Translations under genes and position numbers: made by a program
Shown here: in pieces, positions 10,494 to 18,700 of the stretch
How the letters are laid out: every line of letters starts with the position of its first letter
How positions within the stretch are numbered: position 1 is the stretch's first letter
Notes under the pieces: model-generated
Seen by the model: the letters and a program-made list of their open reading frames with translations, nothing else
Told to the model about the DNA's origin: nothing
The model's database searches: none
Source of the DNA: Pseudomonas sp. HS6
Lineage (GTDB): Bacteria > Pseudomonadota > Gammaproteobacteria > Pseudomonadales > Pseudomonadaceae
Reading direction: 5' to 3'
Assembly: GCF_023375815.1 (NCBI RefSeq)
Contig: NZ_CP067412.1
Span: 5,828,001 to 5,892,000 of the forward strand
DNA length: 64,000 nucleotides

Positions 10494-11429
10494 TCAATGG
10501 TTGCTCATCAGTCCGTGCAGGACGCCCAGCCGCAAACCCGGCTCGGACGGCTCCATTTGCGCGATCCCGAACACCTTGAATGCCGCCAGCATGACCACCA
10601 GGCCGCCGGGCAAAATGCTCTGGCGATGGGGTTGCAGGCCGGCCAGTTTCAGCTGTTGAACATTGCTGACTTCCAGCAGGCGCAACGACAGCCGCAGCAG
10701 GCCACCGTAGGTGATACCGCTTTGGCCATGATCGTTCAGGCGATTGGCCTTAAGCACTTTGGCGAGCATCCGCGCGGTGCCCGAAGAGCCGATCGTCTGC
10801 TGCCAGCCTTGGGCGCGATAGCGACGGGCGACTTTTTCGAATTGCAGGATGGCCACCCGTTCGGCTTCTTGCAGGGCGCCCGCGGAAATCTCGCCGTTGC
10901 GAAAGTAGCGCGCGCTCAAGGTGCCGCTGCCGATGGCGATGCTTTCGGTCAACAGCGGCTGCGAGCCCTGGCCGAGAATCAGTTCGGTGGAGCCGCCGCC
11001 AATGTCGACCACCAGACGCATGTCATCGGCGACCGGCAGGGTGTGGGCCACGCCGGCGTAGACCAGGCGCGCTTCTTCATGCCCGGAAATCACATCGATA
11101 CGAAACCCCAGATGCCGTTCCGCACTAGCCAGAAACAACTGGGCATTGTCGGCCTCGCGCACCGCGCTGGTGGCCACTGCCCGCACACGACCTGGCTCGA
11201 AACCGCGCAGTTTCTTGCCGAACCGTGCCAGCGCCTGCCAACCACGGTCCAGCGCCATTTCATCCAGTGCCCTGCCGTCGAAACCTTCGGCCAGACGCAC
11301 CGGCTCGCGCAAGGTTTTGACCTCCTGAATCATGAAGCCCTTTCTGCTGCGTACCGACTGGCCAATCATCATGCGAAACGCATTCGAGCCCAGGTCGATG
11401 GCAGCAAACAGCGAGGTGTCTTCTTTCAT
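10494..11429 (-). CDS. Short Ppx/GppA-family phosphatase
   Basis: A 311-residue member of the exopolyphosphatase/guanosine pentaphosphatase family. The ASKHA-fold phosphate loops DLGSNAFRMM (N-terminus) and DIGGGSTEL (middle) are intact. Classical Ppx and GppA have about 500 residues; this protein stops after the catalytic core and lacks the C-terminal HD-like part. There is no ppk or trxA nearby, so it is probably a paralogue, not the main ppx. An exact PhoB box lies 112 bp upstream, though it points the other way. Confidence 0.85.
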   Translation of the reverse strand: MKEDTSLFAAIDLGSNAFRMMIGQSVRSRKGFMIQEVKTLREPVRLAEGFDGRALDEMALDRGWQALARFGKKLRGFEPGRVRAVATSAVREADNAQLFLASAERHLGFRIDVISGHEEARLVYAGVAHTLPVADDMRLVVDIGGGSTELILGQGSQPLLTESIAIGSGTLSARYFRNGEISAGALQEAERVAILQFEKVARRYRAQGWQQTIGSSGTARMLAKVLKANRLNDHGQSGITYGGLLRLSLRLLEVSNVQQLKLAGLQPHRQSILPGGLVVMLAAFKVFGIAQMEPSEPGLRLGVLHGLMSNH

Positions 11430-11540
11430 GGGAGTCCTTGCAAATCTTCCGTCGGGAGGCTCGGGACGGTTTGCGAGGATTCTGCCGTGGGTTCGATGAC
11501 AACCTGATGACGCGGGCGGGGCGGTTCAATGAATTCATCG

Positions 11541-11558
11541 CTGTCATGACACTGTCAT
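11541..11558 (+). promoter_or_regulatory. PhoB box
   Basis: CTGTCAT-GACA-CTGTCAT is two exact 7-bp repeats with a four-base spacer, the classical PhoB site. After 11 bp comes TATTCT (11570-11575), a good -10 hexamer at the spacing where PhoB replaces the -35 element. Transcription would run rightwards from about 11582. Confidence 0.8.
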
Positions 11559-11581
11559 TATCGGTCGCCTATTCTTGACCC

Positions 11582-11636
11582 CAATACATCGCGTGCTTTT
11601 CATGATTTTGGCTGCCAACTTTGGCAGCTTTTTTTT
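11582..11636 (+). ncRNA. Candidate phosphate-starvation small RNA
   Basis: Between the -10 hexamer following the PhoB box and a strong terminator lie only about 55 bases. The segment has no useful open frame. Its 3' half is the stem-loop GCTGCCA-ACTT-TGGCAGC followed by eight T residues; its 5' part, with GCGUGCUUUUCAUGAUUUU, would be single-stranded. This is the layout of a small Hfq-type RNA controlled by PhoB. The start point is estimated from promoter spacing, not seen. Confidence 0.55.
11611..11636 (+). terminator. Rho-independent terminator
   Basis: Seven-base perfect stem (GCTGCCA / TGGCAGC) with an ACTT loop, then TTTTTTTT on the plus strand. No protein gene ends before it on this strand, so it most likely ends the short transcript starting near 11582. 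Confidence 0.85.
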
Positions 11637-11691
11637 GCCTGCGATTTAGTAGACGAGCAAAGTTTGCAATCCGTGGTGATGCCCGATTAAT

Positions 11692-11715
11692 ATACGATCC
11701 ATATACACTTCGTAT
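11692..11715. promoter_or_regulatory. Inverted repeat before the ParD-like gene
   Basis: ATACGA (11692-11697) and TCGTAT (11710-11715) form an inverted repeat with a 12-bp spacer, ending 11 bp before the ATG of the ParD-like gene, in AT-rich sequence that would hold the -10 region. A ribbon-helix-helix protein could bind here and repress its own operon. This is inference. Confidence 0.4.
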
Positions 11716-11726
11716 CGGATATTGCC

Positions 11727-11987
11727 ATGGGCATCGTAAAGATTTCAGAAGAGATGCACGAGAATCTGCGCATCTCCAGCAACGCACTCAGCCGCTCGAT
11801 CAACGCGCAGGCCGAGCACTGGATGCGCATCGGCATGCTCGCCGAGCTCTATCCCGACCTTGATCACCACGCCATCTGCCGGTTGCTGATTCGCGCCGAG
11901 CAGGCGGGTGGTCTGGATCTGCAACAAATCTGTGCCCTGGCCGATGCCGCGCAGAACGTCCCGGTTCAAGAGGCAGCCAAAGCATGA
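11727..11987 (+). CDS. ParD-like ribbon-helix-helix protein
   Basis: An 86-residue protein of the ParD-like family. The N-terminus MGIVKISEEMHENLRISS fits a ribbon-helix-helix strand and helix, followed by SRSINAQAEHWMRIGMLAEL. No ParE-type toxin gene is adjacent; instead its stop overlaps the start of a methionine aminopeptidase gene by four bases. It may act as a DNA-binding autoregulator of that gene. Confidence 0.85.
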   Translation: MGIVKISEEMHENLRISSNALSRSINAQAEHWMRIGMLAELYPDLDHHAICRLLIRAEQAGGLDLQQICALADAAQNVPVQEAAKA

Positions 11988-12775
11988 GAAACCCGATCAA
12001 GATCAATTCCCAGGCTGAAATCGCCCAGTCGCGCGAGGCCGGCAAACTGGCCGCGGAGGTGCTGGCGATGCTGGTGCCCCACGTCAAGGCCGGGGTCACC
12101 ACCGATCAGCTCGACCGCTTGTGCAACGACTACATCGTCAACGTGCAGAAAGCGATTCCGGCCAACGTCGGTTATCACGGCTTCCCGAAAACCGTCTGCG
12201 CGTCGGTCAACGAAGTGGTCTGCCATGGCATTCCATCGGGCCTTGTGTTGAAGGATGGCGACATCGTCAACCTCGATATCGCGGTGATCAAGGATGGCTG
12301 GTTCGGTGATACCAGTCGCATGTACGTGGTTGGCGAACCGACGCCCGAGGCGCGGCACCTGATCAAGACCACTTACGACGCCATGTGCGCCGGCATCCGC
12401 ATGGTGCGGCCGGGCGCCACGTTGGGTGACATCGGTCATGCGATCCAGACGCTGGCGGAGAAAGAAGGGTTCAGCGTGGTTCGCGAGTACTGCGGGCACG
12501 GGATCGGCAAGGTTTATCACGATGAGCCGCAAGTGCTGCATTACGGCTATCCGGAGCAGGGCCTGAAGCTGAAGGCGGGGATGATCTTCACCATCGAGCC
12601 GATGCTCAATGCCGGCAAGCGCCATGTGAAGAGTCTGGCAGATGGCTGGACGGTGGTGACCAAGGACCAGTCATTGTCGGCGCAGTGGGAGCATATGGTG
12701 GCGGTGACGGAGGAGGGGTTTGAGGTGTTGACGGTTTGGCCCGATCAGATTGAGGGTTTTGCGCCGATCAGCTGA
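11984..12775 (+). CDS. map: Methionine aminopeptidase, type I
   Basis: Removes the N-terminal Met from new proteins; dinuclear metal enzyme of 263 residues. All metal ligands are visible: Asp98 and Asp109 (NLDIAVIKDGWFGDTS), His172 (CGHGIG), Glu205 (FTIEPML) and Glu236 (QWEHMVAV), with substrate-binding His81. No N-terminal zinc or SH3 extension. It is translated with the ParD-like gene upstream, not next to rpsB, so it is probably a second map copy. Confidence 0.93.
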   Translation: MRNPIKINSQAEIAQSREAGKLAAEVLAMLVPHVKAGVTTDQLDRLCNDYIVNVQKAIPANVGYHGFPKTVCASVNEVVCHGIPSGLVLKDGDIVNLDIAVIKDGWFGDTSRMYVVGEPTPEARHLIKTTYDAMCAGIRMVRPGATLGDIGHAIQTLAEKEGFSVVREYCGHGIGKVYHDEPQVLHYGYPEQGLKLKAGMIFTIEPMLNAGKRHVKSLADGWTVVTKDQSLSAQWEHMVAVTEEGFEVLTVWPDQIEGFAPIS

Positions 12776-12793
12776 TACCTAGTCGCCTGCTAG

Positions 12794-12970
12794 CCCTCAC
12801 CCCAGCCCTCTCCCGGGGGGAGAGGGAGCCTACCGAGTTGTCTGGCGCTCTACATCGACCTGAAAGACCGAGTTGATTATGGATTCAACGCAGTTCGTTC
12901 AAGTCGGCGTATCTCTTTAATATCCCCCAATCGGCTCCCTCTCCCTCCGGGAGAGGGCTGGGGTGAGGGT
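12794..12970. repeat. 177-bp repeat element, full copy
   Basis: The arms (12794-12830 and 12934-12970) are near-perfect inverted repeats beginning CCCTCACCCCAGCCCTCTCC. The interior holds conserved stretches (CTACATCGACCTGAAAGACC, GATTATGGATTCAACGCA, TTCAAGTCGGCGTATCTC). A second full copy is at 29003 and a half copy at 17110, so it is a dispersed, MITE-like family. It fills the gap between the two convergent genes. Confidence 0.88.
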
Positions 12971-12987
12971 CGGCAGGCGATACGTTC

Positions 12988-14142
12988 TCAATGAGCCCCC
13001 GCCGCTTTGTTCAAATCACTCTCGGCCCACTCGGTGTAAACGCAAGCATCAGCAGTCGCCCAACGCACCCGCACCGCATCCCCAGCCTTCAACGGCATCC
13101 CCGCCGCCGACAACGCCTTAACCGTCATCGAAGTCCCGCCCGAAGTCACCACACTGCAAGTCTGGCTCTCCCCCAGAAACAGCACCTCAACCACCTTCGC
13201 CGAAACCTCATTCCAACCCGCCGCCAAACTCTCGCTGGCCGCTTGCAGCACGCTCAACGCCAGCGCTTTTTCCGGGCGCACCATCAGCAGCACATCCTGA
13301 CCAGTCTGCAATCCAGCGGTGAGACGGATCGACAGCGACTGCCCTTCAAAACTCGCCGCGCCGTTGCCTTGAGCCTTGAGCTTGAGGAAGTTCGAGTTGC
13401 CGAGAAACGACGCCACAAACGCATTCGGCGGATTCTGATAAAGGTCATAACCGCTGCCGAGCCCGACAATCTTGCCGTGACTGAAAATCGCGATGCGCTG
13501 GGACAGGCGCATGGCTTCTTCCTGGTCGTGGGTCACGTAGACGATGGTGATGCCGAGGCGGCGGTGCAACTGGCGCAATTCATCCTGCAAGTCTTCGCGA
13601 AGCTTCTTGTCCAGCGCACCGAGCGGTTCATCCATCAACAGAATGCGTGGTTCGTAAACCAGCGCCCGGGCAATAGCGACCCGTTGCTGCTGGCCGCCGG
13701 ACAGTTGCGAAGGGCGGCGATGGGCGAATTGCTCGAGCTGCACCAGTTTCAACATCGCATCGACGCGCTTGTCGCGTTCGGCCGCAGCGAGTTTGCGAAT
13801 CGCCAGCGGGAACACGATGTTGTCGCGCACCGACAGGTGCGGGAACAGCGAATAACGCTGGAACACCATGCCGATGTCGCGCTTGTGCGGCGGCACGTTG
13901 ACCAGCGACTGGCCGTTGACCAGGATCTCGCCGCTGCTCGGGGTTTCGAAGCCCGCGAGCATCGACAGCGTGGTGCTTTTGCCCGAGCCGCTGGAACCGA
14001 GGAAGGTCAGGAATTCGCCGTCCTTGATGTCCAGCGAGATGTTGTCCACGGCAGCGAAATCGCCGTAGTGCTTGTTCAGGTTGCGCAGGCTGACCAGGGG
14101 CTTGTCGTTCTGCTGGGATGCGTCTTTGATCACGGCACTCAT
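12988..14142 (-). CDS. ABC transporter ATPase, polyamine type (PotA-like)
   Basis: A 384-residue ATPase with Walker A GSSGSGKST (Lys55), signature LSGGQQQRVAIARAL, Walker B ILLMDEPLGALD and a C-terminal TOBE-type regulatory domain from about residue 260. I chose the ATG at 14140-14142, which has AGGAG six bases upstream and a normal length. It powers the two permeases encoded upstream in the same operon. The family (PotA/YdcT) takes up spermidine, putrescine and other small cations; the substrate here is unknown. Confidence 0.92.
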   Translation of the reverse strand: MSAVIKDASQQNDKPLVSLRNLNKHYGDFAAVDNISLDIKDGEFLTFLGSSGSGKSTTLSMLAGFETPSSGEILVNGQSLVNVPPHKRDIGMVFQRYSLFPHLSVRDNIVFPLAIRKLAAAERDKRVDAMLKLVQLEQFAHRRPSQLSGGQQQRVAIARALVYEPRILLMDEPLGALDKKLREDLQDELRQLHRRLGITIVYVTHDQEEAMRLSQRIAIFSHGKIVGLGSGYDLYQNPPNAFVASFLGNSNFLKLKAQGNGAASFEGQSLSIRLTAGLQTGQDVLLMVRPEKALALSVLQAASESLAAGWNEVSAKVVEVLFLGESQTCSVVTSGGTSMTVKALSAAGMPLKAGDAVRVRWATADACVYTEWAESDLNKAAGAH

Positions 14143-14159
14143 GTCGTACTCCTGGGCGC

Positions 14160-14969
14160 TCAGGCGCTGATTTCGTTGCGCCGGCGCAGAGCGGCGGCGA
14201 TCACCATGACCAACACCGACAGGCCGATCAGCAACGTCGAAGCGACGGCGATCACGGGCGTCAGGTCCTGGCGCAGGGTGGTCCACATTTTCACGGGAAG
14301 GGTTTGCAGGGTCGGGCTGGCCATCATCACGCTGAGCACCACTTCGTCCCACGAAACCAGAAAGGCGAAGAGGGCGCCGGCCACCATCCCCGGGCGAATC
14401 GCCGGGAAGGTCACCTTGAACACCGCTTGCAGACGTGACGCACCGCAGATCACCGCCGCGTCTTCAATCGACTGATCGAACAGCTTCAGCGAGTTGATGA
14501 TCGAGATGATGGTGAACGGCAGCGCGACGATCACATGGCTGACGACAAAGGCGAACATCGTCCCGGTGTAGCCGAGCTTGAGGAACAGCGCGTACACCGC
14601 CACGGCGATGATCACCAGCGGCACGATCATTGGCAGGGTGAACAGACCGTAGAGCATTTCCCGGCCGGGGAAGCGTCCGCGCACCAAGGCAAACGCGGTC
14701 GGCAAACCGAGGGCCACGGCACAGATCGTGGTCAACACGGCGACCTTGAGGCTGGCCAGTGCCGCGCTCATCCAGTCGGCATTCGAGAAGAACTGCACGT
14801 ACCATTTCAGCGTCCAGCCCGGCGGCGGGAACACCAGCCACTGGGACGAGCCGAACGACAGCAGCACGATGAACACGATCGGCAGCAGCAGAAACAGCGC
14901 GATCAATCCGGTGGTGGCGTACAGGCCGAAGCGCATCCGGCGGCTCATGGCGTTGGGGGTCAGGAGCAT
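14160..14969 (-). CDS. ABC transporter permease (PotC/YdcV type)
   Basis: A 269-residue inner-membrane protein with six predicted helices. The cytoplasmic coupling loop EDAAVICGASRLQAVFKVTFP contains the EAA motif that docks on the ATPase. It lies 17 bp upstream of the ATPase gene and 6 bp downstream of the partner permease gene. Confidence 0.92.
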   Translation of the reverse strand: MLLTPNAMSRRMRFGLYATTGLIALFLLLPIVFIVLLSFGSSQWLVFPPPGWTLKWYVQFFSNADWMSAALASLKVAVLTTICAVALGLPTAFALVRGRFPGREMLYGLFTLPMIVPLVIIAVAVYALFLKLGYTGTMFAFVVSHVIVALPFTIISIINSLKLFDQSIEDAAVICGASRLQAVFKVTFPAIRPGMVAGALFAFLVSWDEVVLSVMMASPTLQTLPVKMWTTLRQDLTPVIAVASTLLIGLSVLVMVIAAALRRRNEISA

Positions 14970-14975
14970 GTCGGC

Positions 14976-15923
14976 TTACCTCGCGTTACTGGCGCCAACC
15001 GGGGATTCCGGCTGAAGCTTCAGGTAGAAGTAGAACAGCACCAGGGTGATGACGATCAGCAACGCGGCGCCGGCGCTGGCCAGCCCCCAGTTGAGGAACG
15101 ACTGCACCTGCTGAATGATGAACTCCGGCAGCATCATGTTCTGCGCCCCGCCCAGCAGCGCCGGGGTGACGTAGTAACCGAGCGACATCACGAACACCAT
15201 CAACCCGCCGGACGCCAGACCCGGCCGGCACAGCGGCAGGAACACCCGGAAGAAGTTGGTCCACGGGCTGGCACCGCAGATCGAACCGGCCTGCAGGATC
15301 ATCGGGTCGATGGCCTGCATGGTCGCCTGCAACGGCAGCACAATGAACGGGATCATGATGTAGCTCATGCCGATCACCACGCCGGTCAGGTTGTGCACCA
15401 TTTCCAGCGGCTGATCGATGATGCCCATGGCCATCAGGGCTTTATTGATGACGCCCGAAGCCTGCAGCAGCACCAGCCACGAATAGGTGCGGGCGAGGAG
15501 GCTGGTCCACATCGACAACAGCACGATGTTGAGGATCCAGCGGCCCCAGCCCCGTGGCACCAGCGTGATTGCCCAGGCCAGCGGAAAGCCCAGCAGCAGG
15601 CTGAACACGGTCACCAGTCCGGCCACCGAAAAGGTGTTGAACAGCACCCGTGCGTACGCTGAGTTGGCGAACAGTTGTTCATAGTTGCCAAGGCCTGGCA
15701 CCGGTTCCAGCACGCCGCGCAACAGCAGGCCAATCAACGGTGCGAGAAAAAACAGACCGAGGAACAACAGCGCCGGCGCGAGGTTGCCGGCGCCGCGCCA
15801 GCGTTGCTTGAGGGACGGGGCTTGCGCCATTGCACTCGCCTTTTTGCCTTCAGCCAGGCCGGCAGCACTTGCGGCGCTCCCGGTGGCAGTGGAGGGACGG
15901 GACGCGGTGGCCGCCATTTTCAT
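14976..15923 (-). CDS. ABC transporter permease (PotB type)
   Basis: Partner permease of 315 residues. A low-complexity Ala/Ser/Gly-rich N-terminus of ~40 residues precedes six hydrophobic helices; the EAA-like loop AGSICGASPWTNFFRVFLP is visible. I chose the ATG at 15921-15923 because it overlaps the stop of the binding-protein gene (ATGA). Other in-frame Met codons at 15944 and 15917 are possible starts. Confidence 0.9.
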   Translation of the reverse strand: MKMAATASRPSTATGSAASAAGLAEGKKASAMAQAPSLKQRWRGAGNLAPALLFLGLFFLAPLIGLLLRGVLEPVPGLGNYEQLFANSAYARVLFNTFSVAGLVTVFSLLLGFPLAWAITLVPRGWGRWILNIVLLSMWTSLLARTYSWLVLLQASGVINKALMAMGIIDQPLEMVHNLTGVVIGMSYIMIPFIVLPLQATMQAIDPMILQAGSICGASPWTNFFRVFLPLCRPGLASGGLMVFVMSLGYYVTPALLGGAQNMMLPEFIIQQVQSFLNWGLASAGAALLIVITLVLFYFYLKLQPESPVGASNAR

Positions 15924-16951
15924 TTGACCAGCCATTCGTTCCACCGTGTCGCGATGGCCTGGCCGTTCTTGGCCCAGTACGCGAAATCAAGAGTGATCTG
16001 ATCCTTAGCGTAGGCAGTCGGCAGGTTCGGGGCCAGCGTCGAGTCCAGACGCGCCACGCTGTCGACGTTGACCGGGGCGTAGGCGGTCAGGTTGGAGAAG
16101 TCCGCCTGGCCTTTGGCACTGCTGGCGCTGGCCAGGAACTTCATCGCCGCGTCCTTGTTTTTCGAACCCTTTGGCACGACCAGAATGTCGGCCATGACCA
16201 GGTTCTGTTTCCAGCTCACGCCGACCGGTGCGCCGTCTTCTTGCAGGGCGTGAATCCGGCCGTTCCAGAACTGGCCCATGCTTGCTTCACCGGAGGCCAG
16301 CAGTTGCTGCGACTGCGCGCCGCCGCCCCACCAGACGATGTCTTTCTTGATGGTGTCGAGTTTCTTGAAGGCGCGATCCAGGTCCAGCGGGTAGAGCTTG
16401 TCGGCCGGTACGCCGTCGGCGAGCAGGGCCAGTTCGAGCACGCCGGGGCTCGGCCACTTGTACAGGGCGCGCTTGCCGGGGAAGGTTTTGGTGTCGAACA
16501 GCGCGCTCCAGTCCTGCGGCTTGTTGGCGCCGAGCTTGCCCTCGTTGTAGCCGAGGACGAAGGAGAAGAAGAACGAACCGACGCCGTAGTCGCTGACGAA
16601 ACGCGGGTCGATCTTGTCGCGCTGGATCTGTTTGAAGTCGAGGGGTTCGAGCAGGCCTTCGGCGGCGGCGCGCAGGGCGAAATCGGCTTCGACATCGACC
16701 ACGTCCCATTGCACGTTGCCGCTTTCGACCATGGCTTTGAGTTTGCCGTAGTCGGTCGGGCCGTCCTGCACGACGGTGATGCCGCTGGCCTTGCTGAACG
16801 GGTCGGCCCAGGCCTGTTTCTGCGCATCCTGGGTGCTACCGCCCCAGCTGACAAAGTTCACACTCTCGGCGGCCATCGCGGCCTGACCGGTCACGCTCAG
16901 CAGTCCCGCAAGAAAGATCGCGGTTGCAGCTTTGTTCAACACCATTTTCAC
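15920..16951 (-). CDS. Periplasmic solute-binding protein (PotD-like)
   Basis: A 343-residue binding protein with a signal peptide (cleavage after QAAMA-AES). The mature start ESVNFVSWGGSTQDAQKQAW is typical of the PotD/PotF class (ABC family 1/8). First gene of the four-gene transporter operon. An operator-like palindrome shared with two other promoters of this region lies 90-114 bp upstream (17041-17065), so uptake is probably co-regulated with the enzymes at 17.2-24 kb. Confidence 0.92.
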   Translation of the reverse strand: MKMVLNKAATAIFLAGLLSVTGQAAMAAESVNFVSWGGSTQDAQKQAWADPFSKASGITVVQDGPTDYGKLKAMVESGNVQWDVVDVEADFALRAAAEGLLEPLDFKQIQRDKIDPRFVSDYGVGSFFFSFVLGYNEGKLGANKPQDWSALFDTKTFPGKRALYKWPSPGVLELALLADGVPADKLYPLDLDRAFKKLDTIKKDIVWWGGGAQSQQLLASGEASMGQFWNGRIHALQEDGAPVGVSWKQNLVMADILVVPKGSKNKDAAMKFLASASSAKGQADFSNLTAYAPVNVDSVARLDSTLAPNLPTAYAKDQITLDFAYWAKNGQAIATRWNEWLVK

Positions 16952-17040
16952 GCCCTCATTGTTGTGTTTTTGAGCGGGCTTGCGTTGTTGCCCGCCTGTC
17001 GGGAGCAGTAGCTGGACGGTTTTTCAGGTCGTCCGGTCTA

Positions 17041-17065
17041 TGGAATATCATATTATGGTATTCCA
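17041..17065 (-). promoter_or_regulatory. GntR-type operator, transporter promoter
   Basis: A 25-bp imperfect palindrome running from TGGAATATCA to TGGTATTCCA. Read on the minus strand, its first 16 bases are TGGAATACCATAATAT, which differ at only two positions from the sequence at 18361 and 24071. It lies upstream of the binding-protein gene. Most likely a binding site for the GntR regulator at 19266-20018. Confidence 0.65.
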
Positions 17066-17109
17066 AACTTTGTGCAAGCACTTTGCCTTACCGGCTATCT
17101 GGCGAAGGT

Positions 17110-17217
17110 CTTCTTTCTGTTCAAAACTCGAGTTCGACTCGGAATTTCAGGTCGATGTATAGCGGCCAATCAACTCGGTCGGCTCCCTCTCCCTCCGGGA
17201 GAGGGCTGGGGTGAGGG
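17110..17217. repeat. 177-bp repeat element, truncated copy
   Basis: On the minus strand this begins with the full arm (37 bp, 17181-17217) and continues with CTATACATCGACCTGAAA and CCGAGT as in the full copies at 12794 and 29003, then diverges. The second arm is missing. A decayed or half element. Confidence 0.7.
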
Positions 17218-17222
17218 CTGCT

Positions 17223-18332
17223 TTACTCGGTGAACGGAATGCTCTCGACCACTTCCAGATCGTAGCCGGTCAAACCGGCATATTTCAGCGGCGGGCCCAG
17301 GTGGCGCAGCTTGCCGACCCCAAGGTTCTGCAGAATCTGCGCCCCAGTCCCCACCTCCGAATAAATCCGCGATTGCGAACGACTGAACTGCCGTGGCGGC
17401 TGAGTCAGTTGCGGCACCCGCTCCAGCAACGCTTGCGATGACTCATGATTCGCCAGCACCACCACAACGCCATGCCCTTCGGCCGCAACCCGTTGCAGCG
17501 CCGCCCACAGCGTCCAGTTCGTCGGTCCGCTGTACTCGGCGCCGACCAGATCCCGCAGCGGATCGATCACATGCACACGCACTAGCGTCGGCTCTTCACG
17601 GCGCAATTCGCCCATGACCATCGCCATGTGCACGCCGCCCTCGATACGATCTTCGAAAGTGATCAGGCGGAAGGTGCCATGCACCGTCGGAAGCTCGCGT
17701 TCGCCGATGCGCTCGATGGTGTGTTCGGTGCTCAGGCGATAGTGGATCAGGTCGGCGATGGTGCCGATCTTGATCCCGTGCTTGCGGGCGAATACTTCCA
17801 GATCCGGGCGACGGGCCATGGTGCCGTCGTCATTCATCACCTCGACAATCACCGAGGCGGGCGTGAACCCGGCGAGGCGCGCCAGATCACAACCAGCCTC
17901 AGTGTGACCGGCACGGGTCAGTACGCCACCTTCCTTGGCGCGCAGCGGGAAGATATGGCCCGGCTGCACCAGGTCTTCAGCGCGAGCATTTGGCGCCACC
18001 GCAGCGGCCACCGTGCAAGCGCGGTCGGCCGCGGAAATGCCGGTAGTCACACCGACCGCCGCTTCGATGGAAACCGTGAACGCGGTGCTGAACACGCTGC
18101 CATTGCTCGGCACCATCTGCTCCAGCCCCAGGCGCTGGCAATGATCGTCGGTCAACGTCAGGCAGATCAGCCCGCGAGCCTCACGGGCCATGAAACTGAT
18201 CGCCTCGGGCGTGCAACGGTCGGCGGCCAGCAGCAGGTCGCCTTCGTTTTCCCGGTCTTCGTCATCGACCAGCAACACCATTTTGCCGAGGCGATAATCT
18301 TCGATGATTTCTTCGATGCTGTTGAAGGCCAT
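17223..18332 (-). CDS. ribBX: RibBX: DHBP synthase with degenerate GTP cyclohydrolase II domain
   Basis: The N-terminal ~200 residues are a complete 3,4-dihydroxy-2-butanone 4-phosphate synthase ([11 protein letters not shown] near residue 23, [10 protein letters not shown]). The C-terminal ~165 residues follow the GTP cyclohydrolase II fold but lack the three zinc cysteines: around residues 250-270 the sequence reads [16 protein letters not shown] where active enzymes have CxxxxxxxxxxCxC. This is the RibBX class known in Proteobacteria. I chose the ATG at 18330-18332 (369 residues). Placement in a regulated catabolic region with a flavin reductase suggests extra flavin supply. Confidence 0.88.
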   Translation of the reverse strand: MAFNSIEEIIEDYRLGKMVLLVDDEDRENEGDLLLAADRCTPEAISFMAREARGLICLTLTDDHCQRLGLEQMVPSNGSVFSTAFTVSIEAAVGVTTGISAADRACTVAAAVAPNARAEDLVQPGHIFPLRAKEGGVLTRAGHTEAGCDLARLAGFTPASVIVEVMNDDGTMARRPDLEVFARKHGIKIGTIADLIHYRLSTEHTIERIGERELPTVHGTFRLITFEDRIEGGVHMAMVMGELRREEPTLVRVHVIDPLRDLVGAEYSGPTNWTLWAALQRVAAEGHGVVVVLANHESSQALLERVPQLTQPPRQFSRSQSRIYSEVGTGAQILQNLGVGKLRHLGPPLKYAGLTGYDLEVVESIPFTE

Positions 18333-18360
18333 GCTGGACTCTCGATAGGGATGAAATTCG

Positions 18361-18376
18361 TGGTATACCATAATAC
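18361..18376 (+). promoter_or_regulatory. GntR-type operator between ribBX and DUF1330 genes
   Basis: TGGTATACCATAATAC lies 28 bp upstream of the ribBX start and 21 bp upstream of the DUF1330 gene. The first ten bases are a perfect palindrome. The same 16 bases occur at 24071. A repressor here could control both divergent genes. Confidence 0.7.
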
Positions 18377-18397
18377 AAATTCAACCAAGAGGTCACT

Positions 18398-18691
18398 ATG
18401 AAGGCGTACTGGATTGCTCACGTGGACATCACCGATCCCGATCACTACAGCCAATACACCCAGCGCGCGCCGAAGGCGTTCGCCGAGTTCGGCGCGAAGT
18501 TCTTGGCCAGAGGCGGGCGCAGCGAAGCGATGGAAGGGCGGGCGACGCCGCAGCGCAGCGTGGTGATTGAGTTCGACAGCTACGAGCAGGCCGTGGCGTG
18601 CTACCACTCGGCGGCGTATCAAGAAGCGAAAAGTTATCGCGAGGAATGGGCGAAGGCGGAAATCATCATTGTGGAAGGAATGGCGCCGTAA
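18398..18691 (+). CDS. DUF1330 domain protein
   Basis: A 97-residue protein with the DUF1330 pattern: MKAYWIAHVDITDPDHYSQY, then FLARGGRSEAMEG and RSVVIEFDSYEQAVACYHSAAYQEA. The fold is a dimeric ferredoxin-like barrel often found near catabolic oxygenases. AGAGGTC precedes the ATG. Its promoter overlaps the ribBX operator, so it belongs to the same regulon. Its biochemical role is not known. Confidence 0.85.
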   Translation: MKAYWIAHVDITDPDHYSQYTQRAPKAFAEFGAKFLARGGRSEAMEGRATPQRSVVIEFDSYEQAVACYHSAAYQEAKSYREEWAKAEIIIVEGMAP

Positions 18692-18700
18692 GCAGCACGA

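Noticed and set aside
11727..12775. A classical ParDE toxin-antitoxin pair
   Set aside because: The second gene is a complete methionine aminopeptidase with all metal ligands, not a ParE-like toxin.
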